From Acidimicrobiia bacterium (GTDB taxonomy: Bacteria; Actinomycetota; Acidimicrobiia; Spongiisociales; JAENVV01), in NCBI GenBank assembly GCA_020352575.1, contig CP070681.1, positions 1,563,119 through 1,571,212 of the forward strand: 8,094 bases of DNA, read 5' to 3'. Below, one piece after another: positions 1 to 6,512 of the stretch (position 1 is its first letter; every line of letters begins with the position of its first letter). A program made the position numbers and the translations under genes. Below the pieces are notes generated by a model. That model saw only the letters and a list, made by a program, of their open reading frames with translations, was not told the origin of the DNA and did not search any database.

Positions 1-425
1 AGGAGGACGACATCGAGGTAGGGATCCCGGAGGATGACGAAGTCGATGTTTTCCGAGTCGATGAGCGCGAAGGAACCGATCATCGAGGCGGCGGCTCCCA
101 CGACAAGCGGACGCTTCGGAAGCCACGGTTCGAGGACGACCCAGACGAGACCCACGAGGAGGGCACCGAACAGGCCGCCGAACAGGACCAGGCCGACGGA
201 CCCGCCCAAGGTGAACTCACCGACCCGGTTGCCTCCTTCGGTGATCGAGCCGACCGCGCCCGGGTGGAGGAGTCGGGACAGGTACATCACGAGTCGCCCT
301 CCGATCCCCAGCACGAGGACCCCCGCGATGAGCGACGCAAGCGCCCTCGTCGCGATCGATGCTGCAACCTCGTGGAGTCGCCCCCACACACCGTCGGAGG
401 CCTGCACGCCCACGGATCTCGCCAT
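1..425 (-). CDS. Partial multi-pass membrane protein of unknown function
   Basis: This frame starts at an ATG (complement of 423-425) and stays open to the window edge, giving 141 residues without a stop; the C-terminus is missing. A good ribosome binding site (GGAAGGGG) lies six bases upstream of the ATG. After a soluble N-terminus of about 25 residues, three hydrophobic stretches are visible at roughly residues 28-49, 75-98 and 106-122. A Gly-rich loop (EGGNRVGEFTLGG) precedes the second, and a charged stretch (DSENIDF) follows the third. The layout resembles membrane proteins of unknown function seen in Actinomycetota with a glycine/arginine-rich first helix and a TLGG motif before the second; that is from memory and not a confirmed family assignment. 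The gene is divergent from moaA and shares its upstream region. An overlapping plus-strand open frame covers much of it but reads as Arg/Pro/Thr-rich shadow sequence. I can infer no function beyond an inner-membrane location. Confidence 0.72.
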   Translation of the reverse strand, partial: MARSVGVQASDGVWGRLHEVAASIATRALASLIAGVLVLGIGGRLVMYLSRLLHPGAVGSITEGGNRVGEFTLGGSVGLVLFGGLFGALLVGLVWVVLEPWLPKRPLVVGAAASMIGSFALIDSENIDFVILRDPYLDVVL

Positions 426-446
426 GTGACACCCCTTCCGTCGATG

Positions 447-474
447 AGGATCCCAGCGAACCAGGGGTTGTCAA
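447..474 (-). promoter_or_regulatory. Candidate promoter for the leftward membrane-protein gene
   Basis: On the minus strand a perfect -35 consensus, TTGACA (complement of 469-474), is followed after 16 bases by GATCCT (complement of 447-452), a weak -10 matching TATAAT at three of six positions. The ribosome binding site and ATG at 425 follow directly. The -35 is convincing and the -10 is not, so the start point is uncertain. Confidence 0.4.
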
Positions 475-494
475 GGGTGTGTGTCTCCTACCCT
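468..494 (+). promoter_or_regulatory. Candidate leaderless promoter of moaA
   Basis: TACCCT (489-494) fits the TANNNT form of an actinobacterial -10 element and ends nine bases before the moaA ATG at 504. TTGTCA (468-473) is a possible -35, though the 15-base spacer is short. No Shine-Dalgarno sequence is present before the ATG. Together these suggest a leaderless transcript beginning at or next to the start codon, a common arrangement in Actinomycetota. The TTGTCA overlaps the TTGACA of the opposite promoter. Confidence 0.38.
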
Positions 495-503
495 CTCTGA
501 CCC

Positions 504-1511
504 ATGCCCACGCTCGACACGCTCGGCCGTCCCGTTCGGGACCTCCGCATCTCGGTTACCGACCGGTGCAACTTCCGATGTCGGTACTGCATGCCACGCG
601 AGGTCTTCGACCAGGAGTGGGTGTACCTCCGGCATACCGAGCTGTTGACGTTCGAGGAGATCACCCGGATCACCCGGCTGGCCGTGGAGCTCGGCGTCGA
701 GAAGGTGCGCCTGACCGGCGGCGAGCCGCTGCTCCGCAAGGACGTCCATCTCCTCATCGGGATGCTTTCGGGCGTCGACGGGATGACCGACCTGGCCATG
801 ACGACGAATGCCTCGGTGCTCGCCCGACGTGCCGAGGCCCTCCGGGATGCAGGCCTCCAGCGCATCACGGTCTCCCTCGACTCGATCGACGACGAGGTGT
901 TCCGAGCGATGAACGACGTGGACTTCCCCGTCGAACGGGTCCTGGAAGGCATCGACGTGGCGGCATCCCTCGGGCTGGGTCCGGTGAAGGTCAACGCAGT
1001 GGTGCAACGGGGTGTGAACGACCACACCATCGAGGACCTTGCCGGGCACTTCCGGGGCACGGGTCACACCGTGCGGTACATCGAATACATGGACGTCGGC
1101 ATGTCGAACGGCTGGAAGCTCGACGATGTCGTGAGCGCCGCCGAGATCGTCGAACGTATCAACGATCGCTGGCCGCTCGAGGCCGTGCCGCCCTCCTATC
1201 CGGGCGAGGTGGCCACCCGTTTCCGCTATCTCGATGGCGAGGGCGAGATCGGCGTCATCGGCTCCGTGACCCAGCCGTTCTGCGGCAACTGCACCCGGCT
1301 CCGGCTCAGCGCCGAGGGCCAGCTCTACACCTGTCTCTTCGCAGGTACGGGCACGGACCTCAAGGGCCCGATCCGCACCGGTGCCTCCGACGATGACCTT
1401 CGTGGGATCCTCGAAGGCGTGTGGACCAAACGGTCGGACCGCTACTCCGAACGGCGCTCCGAGCACACGCCAGGTTGGGAGCGCGTGGAGATGAGCTACA
1501 TCGGCGGCTGA
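504..1511 (+). CDS. moaA: GTP 3',8-cyclase MoaA (molybdenum cofactor biosynthesis)
   Basis: MoaA is a radical-SAM enzyme of the cytosol. With S-adenosylmethionine it converts GTP to 3',8-cyclo-7,8-dihydro-GTP, which MoaC turns into cyclic pyranopterin monophosphate, the first stable molybdopterin intermediate. The 335-residue product has the family's usual length and all its marks. The N-terminal CxxxCxxC cluster motif is at Cys22, Cys26 and Cys29 within RCNFRCRYCM. The SAM-binding GGEP is at residues 72-75, and a TNAS segment follows at 101-104. The second, GTP-binding [4Fe-4S] cluster ligands are Cys260, Cys263 and Cys277, spaced C-x2-C-x13-C. The protein ends in Gly-Gly, the conserved tail that enters the active site. 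The chosen ATG gives the typical MoaA N-terminus, with the first cysteine near residue 22. No other moa or mog gene is adjacent, so it appears monocistronic and its partners must be encoded elsewhere. All catalytic residues checked are intact. Confidence 0.97.
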   Translation: MPTLDTLGRPVRDLRISVTDRCNFRCRYCMPREVFDQEWVYLRHTELLTFEEITRITRLAVELGVEKVRLTGGEPLLRKDVHLLIGMLSGVDGMTDLAMTTNASVLARRAEALRDAGLQRITVSLDSIDDEVFRAMNDVDFPVERVLEGIDVAASLGLGPVKVNAVVQRGVNDHTIEDLAGHFRGTGHTVRYIEYMDVGMSNGWKLDDVVSAAEIVERINDRWPLEAVPPSYPGEVATRFRYLDGEGEIGVIGSVTQPFCGNCTRLRLSAEGQLYTCLFAGTGTDLKGPIRTGASDDDLRGILEGVWTKRSDRYSERRSEHTPGWERVEMSYIGG

Positions 1512-1525
1512 GGCCCGAGGGGCCT
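1511..1525 (+). terminator. Short GC hairpin at the moaA stop codon, possible terminator
   Basis: AGGCCC (1511-1516) and GGGCCT (1520-1525) form a perfect six-pair stem with a three-base GAG loop, beginning on the last base of the moaA stop codon. The next bases (GCTTCGG) contain no T-run, so it is at best a weak intrinsic terminator. It may instead protect the 3' end or assist factor-dependent termination ahead of the gcv promoter. Confidence 0.38.
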
Positions 1526-1579
1526 GCTTCGGACTGCGTAGGGGCGGACCTGCGGGATCGGGAAGGCCTCCCAATGCTC

Positions 1580-1585
1580 TAGCAT
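1580..1585 (+). promoter_or_regulatory. Candidate -10 element of the riboswitch-gcvT-gcvP transcript
   Basis: TAGCAT fits TANNNT and lies about six bases before the point where the riboswitch leader helix begins (1592), so the RNA would start just in time to include the 5' strand of that helix. No convincing -35 is present. The -10 sits in a small inverted repeat (ATGCT-CT-AGCAT, 1574-1585), which could be chance or an operator half-site pair. Confidence 0.42.
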
Positions 1586-1591
1586 CGGCAA

Positions 1592-1768
1592 TGGCCACAT
1601 CGCCCTGCGGGAGAGCCGGTTTCGAGCCGGCGCCGAAGGAGCAACGTCCCGGAAACTCTCAGGCACCCGGACCGCAGGAACGAGGCCAGGCTGGAGAGCA
1701 GTCGCATGCAGGCGACTCGCCGAAGGAGTAAGCGCCACGGCGTGAATCTCTCAGGCACCACGACAGTC
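1592..1768 (+). promoter_or_regulatory. Tandem glycine riboswitch (two aptamers) upstream of gcvT
   Basis: Two glycine aptamers lie head to tail. Aptamer 1 (1604-1678) is closed by a perfect seven-pair P1, CCTGCGG (1604-1610) with CCGCAGG (1672-1678). It has a hairpin GCCGG/CCGGC (1615-1619 with 1627-1631), the conserved GCCGAAGGAGCAA (1632-1644) and CTCTCAGGCAC (1656-1666). Aptamer 2 (1689-1768) has P1 GGCTG/CAGTC (one G-U pair), a perfect six-pair hairpin AGTCGC/GCGACT (1700-1705 with 1712-1717), CGCCGAAGGAGTAA (1718-1731) and TCTCTCAGGCACC (1747-1759). The leader TGGCC (1592-1596) can pair with GGCCA (1684-1688) in the linker, matching the leader-linker P0 helix known for this class. All core motifs appear in both copies, so both aptamers should bind glycine. 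In this family such switches usually turn glycine cleavage genes on when glycine is high, and the genes directly downstream fit that role. Confidence 0.96.
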
Positions 1769-1800
1769 GGGAGCAGGAACGATGCTGCCCGAGGTGCCCG
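1768..1800 (+). promoter_or_regulatory. Riboswitch expression platform and gcvT ribosome binding site
   Basis: The gcvT Shine-Dalgarno is GAGG (1791-1794), six bases before the ATG at 1801. Two structures touch it. A hairpin pairs CGGGAGCA (1768-1775) with TGCTGCCCG (1783-1791), with G1787 bulged and a seven-base loop; its last pair reaches the first base of the Shine-Dalgarno. Separately, GGTGCC (1793-1798) is perfectly complementary to the conserved GGCACC (1754-1759) of aptamer 2, a pairing that would block both the ribosome site and the aptamer. There is no T-run, so control of translation is more likely than control of termination. The pairings are visible; the mechanism is inferred. Confidence 0.6.
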
Positions 1801-2883
1801 ATGACGAGAAGGATCCCCCTCCACGACCTCCACGTTGGGGCGGGCGCGCGCACCGCTGAGTTCGCCGGCTACGAGATGCCGATGCGCTACGAGGCCGGTG
1901 CGGTTGCCGAACACCTCCACACCAGGTCTGCGGCAGGGCTCTTCGACGTCTCCCACATGGGAGTGCTCACCGTGTCCGGCAACGGCGTGGCCGAGGGACT
2001 CGAGTCGGTGATGCCGTCGGCGTTCCTCCAACTCGGTGAGGGGCGCAACCGCTACTCGTTCCTCACCAACGAGTCCGGTGGGGTCATCGATGACCTCATG
2101 GTCACGAACCGTGGGGACCACTTCCAACTCGTCGTCAACGCCGCCACCAAGGAAGCCGACCTCGCCCATCTCCGGTCGCACCTCTCCGGTCTCGAGGTCT
2201 CGAACCTCCTCCCGACTGCGATCCTTGCCATCCAGGGCCCCGAGGCCGTGGCCGTCGTTGCGGACCTCGCCCCGAAGGTCGCCGGACTGGCGTTCTCCCA
2301 CGGAGCGTCGATCACGCTCGCCGGAGTCGAGGTGTGGGCCTCCCGCTCGGGCTACACGGGTGAGGACGGCCTCGAGCTCGTCATTGACGCCGACGGCGCC
2401 GAAGCAGTGGCCCAACTGCTGCTCGCAGACGCCCGGGTAGCCCTTGCGGGCCTCGCAGCCCGCGATTCCCTCCGCCTGGAAGCCGGATTGTGCCTCTATG
2501 GGCATGACCTGAGTGAAGGGATCTCCCCGGTGGAAGCGGGACTCACGTGGGCGATGCAGAAGCGCCGCCGTGAGGAAGGCGGCTTCCCCGGCGACGAGGT
2601 GATCCTGCGGCAGTTGGCCGACGGCCCCCCACGTCGCCGCATCGGGTTCACCACGGAACGACGCCCCGTGCGGGAAGGCTCGACCCTCCACCTCCCCGAC
2701 GGCGAGGAAGTGGGGTTCGTCTCCTCCGGCGGGTTCGGTCCCTCTACCGATCAGCCGATCGGCATGGCCTACGTCGCCACCGAACACGCGGACCGCGCCA
2801 CGTTCACCGCACGCCAACGAGGCAAGGAGGTGGCGATCACCGTCGCCGACCTGCCGTTCGTCCCCCACAGGTACGCACGATGA
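1801..2883 (+). CDS. gcvT: Glycine cleavage system T protein (aminomethyltransferase)
   Basis: GcvT takes the aminomethyl group carried on the lipoyl arm of GcvH, releases ammonia and passes the methylene to tetrahydrofolate, giving 5,10-methylene-THF. The 360-residue length is normal. Visible family features are the N-terminal [11 protein letters not shown] and AGYEMPMRY segments, FDVSHMG at residues 48-54, GGVIDDLM at 93-100 with the acidic pair Asp97/Asp98 in the folate-site region (the catalytic Asp of E. coli GcvT lies in the equivalent segment), YTGEDGLEL at 185-193, and [14 protein letters not shown] at 217-230. A C-terminal barrel domain runs from about residue 277. The ATG follows a GAGG ribosome site six bases upstream and directly follows the glycine riboswitch. 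Its stop overlaps the gcvP start as ATGA, so the two are probably translationally coupled. Other folate-dependent GcvT-like proteins such as YgfZ are less likely, because the whole motif set and the operon are those of the true T protein. Confidence 0.97.
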   Translation: MTRRIPLHDLHVGAGARTAEFAGYEMPMRYEAGAVAEHLHTRSAAGLFDVSHMGVLTVSGNGVAEGLESVMPSAFLQLGEGRNRYSFLTNESGGVIDDLMVTNRGDHFQLVVNAATKEADLAHLRSHLSGLEVSNLLPTAILAIQGPEAVAVVADLAPKVAGLAFSHGASITLAGVEVWASRSGYTGEDGLELVIDADGAEAVAQLLLADARVALAGLAARDSLRLEAGLCLYGHDLSEGISPVEAGLTWAMQKRRREEGGFPGDEVILRQLADGPPRRRIGFTTERRPVREGSTLHLPDGEEVGFVSSGGFGPSTDQPIGMAYVATEHADRATFTARQRGKEVAITVADLPFVPHRYAR

Positions 2884-5690
2884 CCGAATTCCCGTCCCGT
2901 CACATCGGACCCCGCCCGTCCGAGATCGACCACATGCTCGATACGGTGGGAGTGGCAACCCTCGAGGAGCTCCTCTTCCTCACCGTGCCCGACGGGATCC
3001 GCAACGACGAGCTCGACCTGCCGGAAGGCCTCGACGAGCACCTCGCACAGGCCGAGCTCGCCTCGCTCGCCGACATGAACGTGGTGCACACCTCGCTCAT
3101 CGGGCAGGGGTACCACGGGACGATCACCCCGCCGGTGATCCGTCGGAACCTGCTGGAGAACCCGGCCTGGTACACGGCCTACACGCCGTACCAACCCGAG
3201 ATCTCCCAAGGGCGCCTCGAAGCGCTCCTCAACTTCCAGACGATGATGTCGGACCTCAGTGGCATGGACCTCTCGAATGCGTCGCTCCTCGATGAGGCGA
3301 CGGCTGCCGCCGAAGCGATGACGCTCCTCCACCGGGCAACGAAGGGCCGCGCGGGTGATCGCTTCCTCGTCGACGCCGATGCACTCCCACAGACCATCGA
3401 GGTGATCGAGACCCGGGCCGAGCCGCTCGGGCTCGAAGTCGTCGTCGGCGACCCACTCGAGGTGGACGAGTCCTGCTTCGGTGTGCTCGTCCAGTACCCC
3501 GGGGTCTCTGGCGAGATCCGCGAGTTGGGTCCCGTCGTGGACGCCGCCGGTGCGGCCGGCGCCCGGGTGGCCGTGGCAGCGGACCCCTTGGCGCTCACGC
3601 TGCTGTCGGCCCCCGGCGAGTTCGGCGTGGACGTGGTCGTTGGATCGGCACAGCGCTTCGGTGTGCCGATGGGGTTCGGCGGCCCGCACGCCGGCTACAT
3701 GTCGGTTCGGGACGACCATCGTCGGTCACTCCCCGGCCGGCTGGTCGGCGTGAGCGTCGATGCCGCTGGTCGGCCCGCAATGCGCCTTGCGCTGCAGACC
3801 CGTGAACAGCACATCCGTCGGGAGAAGGCGACCTCGAACATCTGCACCGCCCAGGTGCTCCTTGCCGTGATCGCCGGCATGTACGGCGTGTACCACGGCC
3901 CCGAGGGCCTCATCGTCATCGCCGAGCGGGTGCATCGCACGGCGGGGCGGCTCCACGCCTCGCTCGTCGCCGCCGGCTTCGAGGTCAACGAGACCTTCTT
4001 CGACACGCTCACCGTCAAGGCTCCCGGCAGGACGGTCGACCTCCACGAGGCGGCCCACGCCCGACACCTGAACCTCCGGGACATCGATGCGGACACGCTC
4101 GGTATCACCGTCGACGAGACCACTGACGAGGCAGTACTGGAGCAACTCGCCGAGGTGTTCGCGATCGACCTCGTCGACGAGGTGACGCCCGGGATCCCCG
4201 AGTCCTTGCGACGGGCGACGCCGTTCATGGAGCACCCGGTGTTCCACGAGCACCGCTCCGAGACCGAGATGCTCCGCTACCTCCGGGAGTTGAGCGACAA
4301 GGACGTGGCACTCGACCGGGCGATGATCCCGCTCGGCTCCTGCACGATGAAGCTCAACCCATCGGCGGCGATGGAGCCGATCTCGTGGGGCGAATTCGCC
4401 AACGTGCACCCCTTCGCCCCCGAGGCGCAGTGGGAGGGCTATGCCCGCATGATCGACGACCTCGAGGCGTGGCTCGTCGAGGTCACCGGCTACGACGCCG
4501 TGTCGCTGCAACCGAACTCGGGTGCCCAGGGCGAGTACGCCGGGTTGCTTGCCATCCGTGGCTACCACCGGGCGAACGGGGACCTCGACCGGGATGTCTG
4601 CCTCATCCCCGAGTCCGCACACGGGACGAATCCGGCCTCGGCGACGATGGCGGGGATGCGGGTCGTCGTGGTGAAGTGCGACGAGAACGGCAACGTCGAC
4701 GTGGAGGACCTCAAGTCCAAGCTCGACGCCCACGCCGACAAGGTCGCGGCCCTGATGGTCACCTACCCGTCGACCCATGGTGTCTTCGAGGCGGCGATCA
4801 CCGAGATCTGCGATCTCGTCCACGAGGCCGGTGGGCAGGTCTACCTCGACGGGGCGAACCTGAACGCCATGGTTGGTGTCGCCAAGCCGGGCCGGTTCGG
4901 TGCGGACGTCTCCCACCTGAACCTGCACAAGACCTTCACGATCCCGCACGGTGGTGGCGGTCCGGGCGTCGGCCCGATCGGCGTCCGGGAGCACTTGGCT
5001 CCGTTCCTCCCCGGGCATCGGGCGCTCGACGAGGGTGACCGTGAGGTCGGCGCGATCGCCGCGGCGCCGTTCGGCTCGGCCGGGATCCTTCCGATCCCGT
5101 GGATGTACCTGCGGATGATGGGTCCCAAGGGTCTCCGGGATGCCACCGAGATGGCGATCCTGTCCGCCAACTACATCGCCACGCGGCTCGATGGCGCCTA
5201 CGACATCCTCTACAAGGGTGAGCAGGGCCACGTTGCCCACGAATGCATCCTCGACATCCGTCCTATCACGGTGGAGACGGGCGTCACGGTCGACGACATC
5301 GCGAAGCGCCTCATCGACTTCGGATTCCACGCGCCAACGATGAGCTTCCCTGTCGCCGGCACACTCATGGTGGAGCCCACCGAATCCGAACCGCTCCAGG
5401 AACTCGATCGGTTCTGCGATGCGATGCTCGCCATCCGGGCCGAGGTGGACGCCATTGCCAGGGGCGAGGTGGCACATGACGACTCGCCGTTGGCCCACGC
5501 CCCGCACACCGCCGAGGACCTCCTGGGCACCGAGTGGGACCGTCCCTACGCCCGGGAAGCGGGCGCCTACCCGGCAGGAGTGACCCAGCCGAAGTACTGG
5601 CCGCCGGTGAGCCGGGTCGACAACGGCTATGGCGACCGACACCTCGTGTGCGCCTGTGTGCCGACCGAGGCGTATGCAGAAGACGCCTGA
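2880..5690 (+). CDS. gcvP: Glycine dehydrogenase (decarboxylating), glycine cleavage P protein
   Basis: GcvP is the PLP enzyme that decarboxylates glycine and loads the remaining aminomethyl group onto the lipoyl arm of GcvH. At 936 residues it is the single-chain form, with both halves (GcvPA-like and GcvPB-like) in one polypeptide, slightly shorter than the roughly 957 residues of E. coli. The N-terminal half shows RHIGP at 7-11, the [10 protein letters not shown] segment around 265-274 and [10 protein letters not shown] at 318-327. The C-terminal half shows [11 protein letters not shown] around 484-494, [11 protein letters not shown] at 578-588, STHGVFE at 631-637 and DGANLNA at 657-663. 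The PLP lysine is Lys684 in [16 protein letters not shown]. The start ATG overlaps the gcvT stop by ATGA, and RHIGP at residues 7-11 fits the family N-terminus. The gene shares the glycine riboswitch transcript and is followed by a hairpin terminator. No gcvH or lpd lies beside it. No frameshift or missing motif was seen. Confidence 0.98.
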   Translation: MTEFPSRHIGPRPSEIDHMLDTVGVATLEELLFLTVPDGIRNDELDLPEGLDEHLAQAELASLADMNVVHTSLIGQGYHGTITPPVIRRNLLENPAWYTAYTPYQPEISQGRLEALLNFQTMMSDLSGMDLSNASLLDEATAAAEAMTLLHRATKGRAGDRFLVDADALPQTIEVIETRAEPLGLEVVVGDPLEVDESCFGVLVQYPGVSGEIRELGPVVDAAGAAGARVAVAADPLALTLLSAPGEFGVDVVVGSAQRFGVPMGFGGPHAGYMSVRDDHRRSLPGRLVGVSVDAAGRPAMRLALQTREQHIRREKATSNICTAQVLLAVIAGMYGVYHGPEGLIVIAERVHRTAGRLHASLVAAGFEVNETFFDTLTVKAPGRTVDLHEAAHARHLNLRDIDADTLGITVDETTDEAVLEQLAEVFAIDLVDEVTPGIPESLRRATPFMEHPVFHEHRSETEMLRYLRELSDKDVALDRAMIPLGSCTMKLNPSAAMEPISWGEFANVHPFAPEAQWEGYARMIDDLEAWLVEVTGYDAVSLQPNSGAQGEYAGLLAIRGYHRANGDLDRDVCLIPESAHGTNPASATMAGMRVVVVKCDENGNVDVEDLKSKLDAHADKVAALMVTYPSTHGVFEAAITEICDLVHEAGGQVYLDGANLNAMVGVAKPGRFGADVSHLNLHKTFTIPHGGGGPGVGPIGVREHLAPFLPGHRALDEGDREVGAIAAAPFGSAGILPIPWMYLRMMGPKGLRDATEMAILSANYIATRLDGAYDILYKGEQGHVAHECILDIRPITVETGVTVDDIAKRLIDFGFHAPTMSFPVAGTLMVEPTESEPLQELDRFCDAMLAIRAEVDAIARGEVAHDDSPLAHAPHTAEDLLGTEWDRPYAREAGAYPAGVTQPKYWPPVSRVDNGYGDRHLVCACVPTEAYAEDA

Positions 5691-5692
5691 CG

Positions 5693-5710
5693 GCTTGCAG
5701 GCCCGCAAGC
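5693..5710 (+). other. Small hairpin just after gcvP
   Basis: GCTTGC (5693-5698) and GCAAGC (5705-5710) form a perfect six-pair stem with a six-base loop, starting two bases after the gcvP stop codon. No T-run follows. It may protect the mRNA 3' end or form a tandem pair with the stronger terminator about 40 bases on. It could also be chance at this GC content. Confidence 0.35.
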
Positions 5711-5749
5711 GGCGGTCCTAACATCCTGTCACCACCAACCACCAACACC

Positions 5750-5782
5750 CGAAGGGCCGCGCTTTCGAGCAGCGGCCCTTCG
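5750..5782 (+). terminator. Strong hairpin terminator of the gcvT-gcvP unit
   Basis: CGAAGGGCCGC (5750-5760) and GCGGCCCTTCG (5772-5782) make a perfect eleven-pair stem with an eleven-base loop. It lies 60 bases after gcvP, preceded by an unstructured CCACCAACCACCAACACC stretch. The downstream tail (ATCGTCTGGGG) has only scattered T residues, as is common for actinobacterial terminators. The symmetric stem could act on either strand, but no gene reads into it from the right. Confidence 0.75.
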
Positions 5783-5806
5783 ATCGTCTGGGGCACAACG
5801 GAACCC

Positions 5807-5835
5807 TTGCGCGCGCGGGGCGTGGGGGCGATACT
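5807..5835 (+). promoter_or_regulatory. Candidate promoter for the exported two-gene unit
   Basis: TTGCGC (5807-5812) and GATACT (5830-5835) are separated by 17 bases, the ideal spacing. The -10 matches TATAAT at four of six positions, while the -35 matches only in its TTG. A start near 5842 would leave a leader of about 30 bases carrying the ribosome site AAGGGAG at 5863-5869. The position directly after the gcv terminator supports an independent transcript. Confidence 0.45.
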
Positions 5836-5873
5836 CGGGACTCAGGGTGTGCCGGGAGGCCGAAGGGAGTTCG

Positions 5874-6512
5874 ATGCGACGTTTCGTCGCAGTGCTGTGC
5901 GTGGTGTTGGTCGCGTGCGCCGGGGAGTCGATGACCACGTCGAGCCCTTCCTCCCCTGCGCCGGTGGCGTCCGGTTCGGTCACGACGACTGCCCCGCCTC
6001 CTACGGCGACCTCGACCGTGGCGCCGACCGCGACCATCGAGTCCGAGGTCCCGTCCGAGCTGCTGGCCCTCATCGGTGCGCCGATGCCGGAGGTCGATCT
6101 CACGATCGACGGGCCGGAGGACGTGGAGCGGTGGATCTCCGAGTTCCTCCGGTGGGAAGCCTGGACCTCGGCGAACCCGGTCGAGGCGCTCCTCGAGATA
6201 GACGACTTCGCGACGGGCGCCTACCTGTCGGGCAGAAAGGAAGGCCTCGGTCGACTCGTGGACGCTGGCCTGCTGGGAGTCGGTGGCGAGCTCGAACTAC
6301 GAGGTCTAGAAGTCGAGGACGCCGATATCGACGTCGGATTGGTGTCGTTCAAGGTGGAGTCTCGGCGAATCGCCCCGCGGTATTCGCTCAGATCAGATCG
6401 ATTGTCGGTCTCCGGCCGGCTCGAACCCACCGGAGAGTGGCTGGCCTCCGACGCTGTACTTTCGATGGACCCCTCGGGCCGCTGGCTCCTTGTGGAGTGG
6501 AAGTCAAGATGA
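5874..6512 (+). CDS. Exported lipoprotein of unknown function
   Basis: The 212-residue product begins with MRRF and a short hydrophobic core ending in a lipobox, Leu12-Val13-Ala14-Cys15, followed by AGES; Cys15 should be diacylated by Lgt and become the mature N-terminus. Residues 20-58 form a Ser/Thr/Pro/Ala-rich spacer. A folded, acidic domain of about 150 residues follows, with a predicted helix around 81-110 (WISEFLRWEAW) and then strand-like alternation (LELRGLEVEDADIDV, LVSFKVESRR) ending in RWLLVEWKSR. The helix-then-strands order recalls NTF2-like folds, but this is only a guess from pattern. The start is the ATG after AAGGGAG, four bases away; an in-frame upstream GTG at 5847 would put nine polar residues before the signal and is less likely. 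The stop overlaps the next gene's ATG (ATGA), so the two genes are probably translated together. I do not recognise the family. Confidence 0.8.
   Translation: MRRFVAVLCVVLVACAGESMTTSSPSSPAPVASGSVTTTAPPPTATSTVAPTATIESEVPSELLALIGAPMPEVDLTIDGPEDVERWISEFLRWEAWTSANPVEALLEIDDFATGAYLSGRKEGLGRLVDAGLLGVGGELELRGLEVEDADIDVGLVSFKVESRRIAPRYSLRSDRLSVSGRLEPTGEWLASDAVLSMDPSGRWLLVEWKSR

Noticed and set aside
34..429. Plus-strand open frame at the left edge (131 codons)
   Set aside because: It is rich in Pro, Arg, Thr and Ser and lies opposite a minus-strand frame with clear membrane helices, a ribosome site and a -35 box.
471..1598. Minus-strand open frame opposite moaA (375 codons)
   Set aside because: moaA is intact with all cluster cysteines; the antisense frame has no protein-like motifs and runs across the intergenic hairpin.
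1604..1768. The repeated CGCCGAAGGAG and TCTCAGGCAC segments read as a direct repeat or the start of a CRISPR array
   Set aside because: There are only two copies, and they match the conserved cores of the two glycine aptamers with supporting stems.
1579..2958. Long minus-strand open frame (459 codons) opposite gcvT
   Set aside because: It runs antisense through both the riboswitch and gcvT, which are well supported, and shows only shadow composition.
3726..5708. Very long open frame (660 codons) on the minus strand opposite gcvP
   Set aside because: It lies antisense to gcvP, whose motifs are complete. The translation is rich in Arg, Asp, Val and His with no recognisable domain, as expected for the mirror of a high-GC gene.
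5534..6508. N-terminal extension giving a 619-residue protein ending at 7393
   Set aside because: The extension overlaps the end of gcvP, crosses a strong terminator and covers the lipoprotein gene in another frame. It is Arg/Gly/Pro-rich, while the ATG at 6509 opens a textbook signal peptide with a ribosome site.
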